Origin: Leptospira barantonii
Lineage (GTDB): Bacteria; Spirochaetota; Leptospiria; Leptospirales; Leptospiraceae
Direction of reading: 5' to 3'
DNA: 64,000 nucleotides
Assembly (NCBI RefSeq): GCF_002811925.1
Contig: NZ_NPDS01000001.1
Coordinates: 894,501-958,500, forward strand
This document shows positions 48,374-64,000 of the stretch, piece after piece. Every line of letters begins with the position of its first letter. Positions within the stretch are counted from its first letter, which is position 1. The notes under the pieces were generated by a model. That model was given only the letters and a program-made list of their open reading frames with translations, did no database searches and was not told the DNA's origin. Both the position numbers and the translations under genes were made by a program.

Positions 48374-49081
48374 TTAACAACGGGCCATCTTTTTTTTGTT
48401 TCCGATCTTTCCCATCTTTTTGATCTTCAGGATATAACCGGGCGCTTCCGGCACGTTGCACGCCGTCTTTCCCATAAATACTTCTACGGTTCCGATCCTC
48501 TTGGCGGTTTCCAATGCCTCTTCGGAAAGTTCTTTGTAAAAACCGCCGACCGCGATTACAAAACCGTTCATACAATATTTCACGCGGTTCTTCGATTTAT
48601 GAATTTTAGTCTCTACCAGTTTAAGAAGTTTGGAAATTTCTTTTTTGTCGATTTGTTCGTCGGGGACGATCGACAACAGACTGGAAAACGTGCTCCAACC
48701 CGAGGACGCGATTCCTTCCTGATCGGACGAAATCCATTCTCTTGCAAGCTCCCATCCGTGTTTGCTTTCCGCCGCGATCCAAGCCACAGTACATTCGCTG
48801 ATCATGGGAGATCCCGCATTCTTAACCCAAGATTGAAGGTCCTTTTTTTGGATTTGTTTTTCGTCCGCAATCAATCCTGCGAGATACATCGCGTCCACGT
48901 TGCCGGTTTTATAAAGTCCGAGAGAAAGTTCGTTGTCCTTTTTGATCTTCTTCTGGATCTTTTTTAGATCGCCTACCTTAACTCCGAAAACTTCTCCTTT
49001 GGCTCCGTGGTTGAGAAAGATTTTTTTAACGGATTCCGATCCGAGATTTCTTAATTCTTTCATAACTTCTTCGACGTTCAT
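48374..49081 (-). CDS. AlkD-like DNA alkylation repair protein
   Basis: A 235-residue all-helical protein with HEAT-like repeats, fitting the DNA alkylation repair (AlkD/AlkC) family that excises 3- and 7-alkylpurines. Family-typical segments are KEVFGVKVGDLKKIQKKI-like (GEVFGVKVGDLKKI), GNVDAMYLAGLIAD and WVKNAGSPMISECTVAWIA. Length matches AlkD. Convergent with the DUF1574-like gene. Activity is inferred from family; I have not verified catalytic Trp/Asp/Arg positions. Confidence 0.85.
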   Translation of the reverse strand: MNVEEVMKELRNLGSESVKKIFLNHGAKGEVFGVKVGDLKKIQKKIKKDNELSLGLYKTGNVDAMYLAGLIADEKQIQKKDLQSWVKNAGSPMISECTVAWIAAESKHGWELAREWISSDQEGIASSGWSTFSSLLSIVPDEQIDKKEISKLLKLVETKIHKSKNRVKYCMNGFVIAVGGFYKELSEEALETAKRIGTVEVFMGKTACNVPEAPGYILKIKKMGKIGNKKKMARC

Positions 49082-49234
49082 CGTAATTTCCTCTTAGGTT
49101 TGATTCATAAGGAGCCGTTCCTTTTTATCTGATCTTCGATTTTTGAAAAACAAAAATTCGCGCTAAAGCTTGTCAAAAAAAATCAACGTATTTTTAAAAC
49201 GGATACTTTGTCGGAACAACTGATTGCCGCTCGA

Positions 49235-49250
49235 TGTGGGAACTACCACA
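49235..49250. repeat. Short palindromic element, copy 3
   Basis: TGTGG-GAACTA-CCACA is a perfect 5-pair stem with the same GAACTA loop as the element at 28950. A further related stem, TTGT-CGGA-ACAA, lies just upstream at 49208-49219. Confidence 0.55.
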
Positions 49251-49292
49251 AATCACCCGCGTGATTCGAAAATGTAGGATCTCACACAAAAA

Positions 49293-50168
49293 TCATTTTT
49301 GGATCCGATTCGCAACGAGCCCCCGAATTCTTTCCAAAAGAGGAAACGAATAATGAATCGACAAAACGGCAAAAAGAAAACAAAAAGATAAAAGAAGATA
49401 ATACTTGATCGTCCATTCGAGCGCAACCTTGATTCGATGAAAAATTCCGATTTCTTCGGAAGATTTATTCTCGTATAACGTGAGTAAGACGGTGCAGAAT
49501 TCGTTTTCGGAATCGAATTCTCCCAAACTGATTCCCAGTTTTTGAATCTCGTCCTCGATTTCCAAAATCCGATTTTCAAGAGTTACGAACTCGTCGATTC
49601 TTCCACCTTTGTTTTTGAGAGAGTTCAAAGAATTCTTCGTTTTCAAAAGAGATTCTTTTTTTGCCTGCAAGTCCTTGTATTCGTTGGTCTTATCTTTTTT
49701 GTCGATCGTAAGAAGAAGGGATTTTCCGATCTGCTTAAACTGATCCACGAGTTCGTCGAACTTTTCGGGAGGAACACCAACCGCGAGTTTGATGATTCTG
49801 TTTTTTCTTTGTTTTAAGCCCGAGCTGTTTTCATTTTGTATGATCGATCCGGACTTGTTGATGAGTTCGCGAACTTTCTTTTCGTCATCCTCGATATCGG
49901 AGGATTGAGATTCAAGAGTCGCGACCTTTTCGTATTTTTGATCCACACTTTTCGGAGGAGATCCTGCGTTCTCGTATCGGATCTTTTTGGAAGCGATGTT
50001 TTGTTTGTAGAAGGAGACGTCTCCGTTCGCGACCGATTGAACGTTATACGAAATGTCGGTTCCCGCCGTTTTGGATCCGTACGCGTAACCGTATGCAAGA
50101 CGGAATAAAAATAAGAATATAAAAATTCCCCCTGCGATCCACGCGCCGAGTTTGAATTTTGGATTCAT
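49293..50168 (-). CDS. DUF4349 membrane-anchored coiled-coil protein
   Basis: A 291-residue protein: N-terminal membrane segment (LGAWIAGGIFIFLFLFRLAY), an exported domain with a long coiled coil (about residues 165-215: EYKDLQAKKESLLKTKNSLN) and a C-terminal membrane segment (YYLLLSFCFLFAVLSIHY). RIIKLAVGVPPEKFDELVDQF and ENRILEIEDEIQKL match DUF4349. Function unknown in bacteria. On the minus strand downstream of the Ppx/GppA gene, 88 bases apart. Confidence 0.82.
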   Translation of the reverse strand: MNPKFKLGAWIAGGIFIFLFLFRLAYGYAYGSKTAGTDISYNVQSVANGDVSFYKQNIASKKIRYENAGSPPKSVDQKYEKVATLESQSSDIEDDEKKVRELINKSGSIIQNENSSGLKQRKNRIIKLAVGVPPEKFDELVDQFKQIGKSLLLTIDKKDKTNEYKDLQAKKESLLKTKNSLNSLKNKGGRIDEFVTLENRILEIEDEIQKLGISLGEFDSENEFCTVLLTLYENKSSEEIGIFHRIKVALEWTIKYYLLLSFCFLFAVLSIHYSFPLLERIRGLVANRIQK

Positions 50169-50256
50169 AAAAACCTTCTCCTGTCGTCCAAGAATAGAAT
50201 ATTATTAATTTCGAATGTTTTTGACCTCGGTCGACCGCTTTTAGGTTCCGTTTAAC

Positions 50257-51819
<1,563 letters not shown>

Positions 51820-51849
51820 GGTTGAACAGAATGCTTTTTCGCTAAAATC

Positions 51850-51905
<56 letters not shown>

Positions 51906-52010
51906 CCGCTGAAATTATTGAAACCGGTCCAAGCCGGAAAGTTCTCCAGAAATTTCCGTTTTAAACAGATAATAAAGATAACAAACCTCCACGGTTGAAA
52001 GGTACACGAA

Positions 52011-53033
<1,023 letters not shown>

Positions 53034-53060
53034 TCCGTTTCGAGAAAAACGCGCTTTAGT

Positions 53061-53081
53061 CCCGGACCTCTTCGGTTCGGG
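53061..53081 (+). other. Hairpin between mreB and mreC
   Basis: CCCGGACC and GGTTCGGG pair (one G-T) around TCTTC. It is in the 74-base spacer and followed by GC-rich sequence rather than T residues. It may set the ratio of mreB to downstream messages. Confidence 0.5.
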
Positions 53082-53096
53082 CGAGGCGGGGAGCAA

Positions 53097-58166
<5,070 letters not shown>

Positions 58167-58241
58167 AGTTAGGGCGCGTCGTTTTCGGAAAATTCTCCCG
58201 TTGAAAAAAACGATACAACGTCCGATAATAAAAATACGCGT

Positions 58242-59051
58242 ATGGACCCGGTAAGAGATTCCCGATTCTTTTTCGATTTAAAACATAAATTCGAATCCAT
58301 ATTGGAAGAGGTCGAAAAAAAGACCTTCGACCAAAAGGACGAGATCCGCGAATTGGAATCCATCTGGGAGGAAATGTTCGGTCTCGCGGGCAAAAACGAT
58401 TCTCCCTATTTTCAAATCAGACTGAAAACCCTCAAAAAACAACTCGATACCTTTGTGAAAAACAAGGGTTACGAAAAGAACGAGTTTGATAGAATTTTTC
58501 ATCAACTCGGAAAGATGAAACGCACCGACTCGGTTGAGTTTCTGGACGAGACCCTTCGAAATCGTCTCGAAAAAATCGCGGAACATCACTATTCTCCCGG
58601 AGATATGATTTCCTCCGGAGTTGTGCTTCCTTCGGCCACGAATAAAAAAGGAAATCAGTATATTACGTTTCGCTGTGGAACGATTTACTTCATCACGGAT
58701 CGTTCTTCTTATACCATTCTCAAGGATTTGGATCGAAGAAAAAATACGGTCGAGTATAAGGGCGCGGTTTATAGAATTTTTCCGAGCGCTTTCGTATACG
58801 GGCTCTACGAAGAGGAATATAGAAACGAAAGTTTTTTGACCATGAGCTTACTCGTTCTCAAAAGGGAAACCGGTCTCGAGTTTTATCGATTTGATACGTT
58901 AGGCGAAATTCTTCAGATCAACGAGGGAACTTTTCGAAAAGGTCTAAAACCTCTCGAAGGAACGGAGATTAGAAACGAGGACAATCGGATTCGGAATTAT
59001 TTTAGAAAAGCCGGAGTTCGTTATTATTATATTCCGCCTCAGGGTTCTTAG
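58242..59051 (+). CDS. Protein of unknown function downstream of rodA
   Basis: A 269-residue soluble protein without signal peptide or membrane segment. The N-terminal half is helical and charged ([38 protein letters not shown]); the C-terminal half (from about residue 120) has beta-type segments ([40 protein letters not shown]). I recognise no family. It is 75 bases after rodA on the same strand, so it may belong to the elongasome operon by readthrough. Confidence 0.75.
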   Translation: MDPVRDSRFFFDLKHKFESILEEVEKKTFDQKDEIRELESIWEEMFGLAGKNDSPYFQIRLKTLKKQLDTFVKNKGYEKNEFDRIFHQLGKMKRTDSVEFLDETLRNRLEKIAEHHYSPGDMISSGVVLPSATNKKGNQYITFRCGTIYFITDRSSYTILKDLDRRKNTVEYKGAVYRIFPSAFVYGLYEEEYRNESFLTMSLLVLKRETGLEFYRFDTLGEILQINEGTFRKGLKPLEGTEIRNEDNRIRNYFRKAGVRYYYIPPQGS

Positions 59052-59117
59052 AAAAGAAAAGGGGAATTAAAGAGAAGGAAAAAACCCGGAGAAACGATTT
59101 TTCCCCGGGATGATTTA

Positions 59118-59345
<228 letters not shown>

Positions 59346-59511
59346 TGAATATCTCCTATCACTAAAATACTCGCTCCTTGAAAAACTTTGCGAGATATTT
59401 TGCCTCTGCAAACCGTGAAAAAACAACCGAGCCGAACCTCGTCGAATACGAAACCGCCTCGAATTTGCAGTTGCTTCCAATATATAGACCTGGGAAAGAA
59501 AGTCAAGAGCT

Positions 59512-59922
59512 ATGTTTTTTGAAGAATCCGGAAGATTTTACGTTAGAATCGAGGAGCGGTTTGAATCCTCTCATTTCCTATACCGGTATTTTCCGGACGG
59601 TTCGGACGAACCCATTCACGGACATTCCTGGAAAGTGGAATTGTATCTGTCAGGAAAAAAGAATATCGGTGAAGACGGGATCAGTTTCGACTTCCTCACT
59701 TCCAAACAAAAGCTCAAAGAACTCGTAGCAAAATTGGATCATATTCTCATCAACGATCTGGAAGAATTTAAGACGACCAATCCGACTTCCGAAAACATAG
59801 CGCGTTGGTTTTACTACTATCTCAAAGAAAGTGTGCATGCCGCGGGTGGAAAAGTCGATCGAATCGTGATCCACGAAGGCCCCGAGAACTTAGCTTATTT
59901 CGAGCCAACGTCGCTCTCGTAA
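59512..59922 (+). CDS. queD: 6-pyruvoyl-tetrahydropterin synthase/QueD-family protein lacking cysteines
   Basis: A 136-residue tunnel-fold protein. Zinc ligands His21 (FESSHFLYR), His36 and His38 (EPIHGHSW) are present, as are LDHILIND and the pterin-anchoring Glu122 in IHEGPENLAYF. The catalytic Cys that lies four residues before the HGH motif in E. coli QueD is replaced by Asp (SDEPIHGH), and the protein has no cysteine at all. It may be a variant PTPS with a Glu/Asp base or a different pterin lyase. No other queuosine genes are visible nearby. The gene's stop lies inside the first hairpin of a cluster. Confidence 0.85.
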   Translation: MFFEESGRFYVRIEERFESSHFLYRYFPDGSDEPIHGHSWKVELYLSGKKNIGEDGISFDFLTSKQKLKELVAKLDHILINDLEEFKTTNPTSENIARWFYYYLKESVHAAGGKVDRIVIHEGPENLAYFEPTSLS

Positions 59923-60062
59923 AGAGCGACGTTGCCAAATGCCGCGGAGCGATAAGCATTTGGTTTCCAACGAAGTTGGAAAATCCTCGCTTCCATACAG
60001 TCGCGATCCATAGAAAGCGACTGTTGAGTTTTCGAGAAATTGCCGGCGAACAGCGAAGCTGT
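59906..60062. repeat. Cluster of five consecutive hairpins after queD
   Basis: Perfect inverted repeats follow one another: 59906-59917/59923-59934 (12 pairs, overlapping the queD stop), 59935-59942/59956-59963 (8 pairs), 59964-59971/59975-59982 (8 pairs, loop GAA), 59997-60004/60017-60024 (8 pairs), and 60050-60054/60058-60062 (5 pairs, loop GAA). None has a T-run. The five stems fill 157 bases up to just before the next gene's ATG at 60080. Confidence 0.7.
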
Positions 60063-60079
60063 GAAATGAGTTTCCCCAA

Positions 60080-60664
60080 ATGAAAGAATATATCGTTCCA
60101 ACCACAATCGGATCTTTATTCAGCATTCTACTCTTCGTCGTATCCAAATATTGGGTTCAGAAGTTATTCGTTAGCGATACGACCAACGATGCGGAAGCCA
60201 AAAAAAATACGTTCCAACTTCCAAAGAGCTTTGTCATCACTGGATATATTACATCGATTCTATTCTTTCTGATTTTTATAGGTTCTTATTTTTTGATTCC
60301 TCCCGCCGAGAACGGAAATATAAATTTTCTTTTATCGTTTTGGTTGCTTCTTTGTTTTTTCGGAATTTGGATTCTGCTCTATTCTAAGTTTTATTCCGTA
60401 TCCGTTGATTCTTCGGGAATGACGGAGAATGGTTTTTTTACGAAAGAGAAACGTATCTTTTGGCACGATATAAAATCGGTACGATTCAATTCATACTCGG
60501 GGAATCTTATCTTTGCCGATCATTCTTCATTTGAAATTAAAGTGAGCGTTGGAATCAAAAATCTGAACGTCTTTTTGGAAATCCTCAAAGTCCATCTGAG
60601 GGAACATCTGTATACGAAGGCGCTCGAGGATTTTAGCAAATATCAAAAGAACCTGCGTTCTTAA
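60080..60664 (+). CDS. Small membrane protein with PH-like C-terminal domain
   Basis: A 194-residue protein with two or three hydrophobic segments (TIGSLFSILLFVVSKYWVQK, GYITSILFFLIFIGSYFLIP, FWLLLCFFGIWILLYSKFYS) and a soluble C-terminal region (about 105-190: RIFWHDIKSVRFNSYSGNLI, FEIKVSVGIKNLNVFLEIL). The layout resembles bacterial PH-like membrane proteins, but the identity is not secure. It begins directly after the hairpin cluster. Confidence 0.7.
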   Translation: MKEYIVPTTIGSLFSILLFVVSKYWVQKLFVSDTTNDAEAKKNTFQLPKSFVITGYITSILFFLIFIGSYFLIPPAENGNINFLLSFWLLLCFFGIWILLYSKFYSVSVDSSGMTENGFFTKEKRIFWHDIKSVRFNSYSGNLIFADHSSFEIKVSVGIKNLNVFLEILKVHLREHLYTKALEDFSKYQKNLRS

Positions 60665-60681
60665 ACGAGATTTCGTCTAAC

Positions 60682-61086
60682 TTAGAATCGTAAACTTAAC
60701 AAGTAACCCACCAAAACGATCGTAAAACCGAGGCTAAAAAAGAATCCGATCTTAACCGGTTGTGTGTGGGTTCTATAACCTGACAGATAAATGTGAAGGG
60801 ATAAAAAACCCACCGCGATCGCTTCTGTGATCAAGGTCGCGACGACCGCCGGTTGCGGGCCGAAGAATAAAATCAGGGCCGCGGGAAGAAAACCCAAAAA
60901 ACTCATAAACGCGCCCGTGGTGATCCACATCATCAAAATCAAACGGGACTGTCTTTGATCCGGGAATTGAAAAAATCCGACCGCGGCGCCGACGATCAAC
61001 TGATGAATCAAACCGTGCAATGTGTAAAGAATACCGGACGCGATTAAAATGATTTCTGCAAAATGAATGTGTTCGAATGAGTTCAA
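60682..61086 (-). CDS. Small four-helix membrane protein, function unknown
   Basis: A 134-residue integral membrane protein with four hydrophobic segments (IILIASGILYTLHGLIHQLI, MMWITTGAFMSFLGFLPAAL, VATLITEAIAVGFLSLHIYL, IGFFFSLGFTIVLVGYLLSL). There are several His residues in the first half (EHIHFAEII, LHGLIHQ). I recognise no family. Convergent with the PH-like membrane gene and divergent from aacS. Confidence 0.72.
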   Translation of the reverse strand: MNSFEHIHFAEIILIASGILYTLHGLIHQLIVGAAVGFFQFPDQRQSRLILMMWITTGAFMSFLGFLPAALILFFGPQPAVVATLITEAIAVGFLSLHIYLSGYRTHTQPVKIGFFFSLGFTIVLVGYLLSLRF

Positions 61087-61136
61087 TGGCTTTCTCGGAA
61101 TTATTTTTTTCTAAACATATAGAGCGCGTCCCGTTT

Positions 61137-61182
<46 letters not shown>

Positions 61183-61215
61183 AGAGAGCGAAAAAATAAA
61201 GAACCGAGATTTTAC

Positions 61216-63198
<1,983 letters not shown>

Positions 63199-63199
63199 A

Positions 63200-64000
63200 A
63201 TGTTTTCTTTAAAAAGGCAAAACATGAGATCATCGATCTTCAAAATTCTTTATTCCATTTTTTTGACGGTTTTTTGTTTTGTCGATTTGTCGGAACATTC
63301 CCCGTTAAACGCGGAAGAAGAAACATTCAAATTTTATAATTCTTCTAGGCTTAAGGAAATTTTGGAAAAGGGAGAATTGAAGGTCGCAGGCAATCCAGCC
63401 GACGAGCCGTTTTACGTTCCGAACGCGAAGGAAGGTTTTCCCGGTTTCGATTACGAATTGGGAAAGGCATACGCGGATTTTTTAGGAGTGAAGTATAAAT
63501 TCATTCCTTATCCGGAGTTCAGCGAGTTCGCGGATGCGATCAAAAAGAAGGAAGTCGATATGGCGTTATCCGGAATATCGAGCAATTTGGAACGATCGAA
63601 GAAGGTGAAATTCAGCGCGGCGTATTTGATTTCCACTCCCGCGGCTTTGATTCGAAAGACCGCGTTGCCTCCGCCTCCTGAAGGAAGTATCATCACAACT
63701 CAAAGTTTTAGAAGTATTCTCGACTTGGCGGACGTAAGCGGGGTTACGTTTGCGGTTCGATCGTTTTCCAATCGCCATGAATACCTTCTTAAAAAATTCA
63801 AAAACAATCGGATCTTCACTTATGGCGACACTCCCTCGGCTTGGGAAGCTGTGAAAAACGGAACCGCTACTTGTTTAGTCGCGGATTCTTTTTATATCAA
63901 GGGAATTCTTCTCAAGGACAAATCGGTAGCGTCCAATTTCAGACCGCTTTTGGAACCGGTTCAAAGAGAGGATATCAGCGCCGCGTTTCCATTGTCCGAT
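63200..64000 (+). CDS. Periplasmic solute-binding protein (SBP_bac_3 type), 3' cut by window edge
   Basis: The frame opens at the ATG at 63200 (one base after the aacS stop) or, more likely, at 63224 (MRSSIFKILYSIFLTVFCFV), which gives a signal peptide. It remains open to the window end. The visible ~265 residues show a type 3 extracellular solute-binding domain: GELKVAGNPADEPFYVPN, GFDYELGKAYADFLGVKY, KKKEVDMALSGISSNLERSK. Amino-acid or related substrates are typical. It may feed a transporter or a sensor outside the window. Confidence 0.85.
   Translation, partial: MFSLKRQNMRSSIFKILYSIFLTVFCFVDLSEHSPLNAEEETFKFYNSSRLKEILEKGELKVAGNPADEPFYVPNAKEGFPGFDYELGKAYADFLGVKYKFIPYPEFSEFADAIKKKEVDMALSGISSNLERSKKVKFSAAYLISTPAALIRKTALPPPPEGSIITTQSFRSILDLADVSGVTFAVRSFSNRHEYLLKKFKNNRIFTYGDTPSAWEAVKNGTATCLVADSFYIKGILLKDKSVASNFRPLLEPVQREDISAAFPLSD

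Noticed and set aside
48326..48967. 213-codon plus-strand frame opposite the AlkD-like gene
   Set aside because: The minus-strand frame encodes a recognisable HEAT-like repair protein; the plus-strand product is an anonymous Phe/Arg-rich sequence.

Overview
The window is chromosomal DNA from a spirochaete of the genus Leptospira. The protein content supports this: an ahpC-sufB pair, a complete F-type ATP synthase operon (not the V-type of Borrelia and Treponema), many lipoproteins with spirochaete-style lipoboxes, an MBOAT acyltransferase followed by a DUF1574-like SGNH protein, and an mreBCD-mrdA-rodA cluster. By eye the GC content is in the mid-40s percent, higher than L. interrogans. I cannot fix the species. 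There are no rRNA or tRNA genes, CRISPR arrays, transposases or phage genes that I can see. No gene-free stretch exceeds about 300 bases; the longest is 28683-28976.

Layout, left half. 1-886: the end of a lectin-fold protein and a DUF1499 protein. 1091-3199: peroxiredoxin ahpC behind a PerR-like palindrome, then sufB. 3399-12877: a DUF1566 lipoprotein, a 1322-residue multi-PAS histidine kinase, a membrane-anchored AraC-type regulator, a CocE-type hydrolase lipoprotein and a TPR protein. 12940-22612: a DUF2079 membrane protein, a TMEM43-family protein and two very large overlapping lipoprotein genes. 22759-25588 (minus strand): a DUF1761 membrane protein, and a FecR-domain protein with a CXXCH motif behind an outer-membrane barrel. 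25819-30334: a LytS/LytTR two-component pair, corA, a TetR regulator and an aldolase-like protein.

Layout, right half. 30421-39958: signal peptidase I, AtpZ, a lipoprotein, an AtpI-like protein and atpBEFHAGDC. 40017-48226, on the same strand and closely spaced: an SLBB protein, a 1020-residue acidic protein built on a 14-fold EPIALSEEELGNLL-type repeat, a GAF-GAF protein with a degenerate GGDEF domain, an MBOAT acyltransferase and an SGNH-like partner. 48374-51819 (minus): an AlkD-like protein, a DUF4349 protein and Ppx/GppA. 52011-59051: mreB, mreC, mreD, mrdA and rodA (the elongasome) plus one unknown protein. 59118-64000: a DUF1858 protein, a cysteine-free QueD homologue, a cluster of five hairpins, two small membrane proteins, acetoacetyl-CoA synthetase and the start of a solute-binding protein.

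How the genes fit together. Most of the window is housekeeping: energy (ATP synthase), cell shape and peptidoglycan (mre/mrd), protein export (lepB), peroxide defence (ahpC-sufB) and envelope lipoproteins. The least explained parts are the operon downstream of atpC (acidic repeat scaffold, degenerate signalling protein and acyltransferase pair), the hairpin cluster at 59906-60062, the short dispersed palindromes with a conserved GAACTA loop, and the FecR/CXXCH plus barrel pair.
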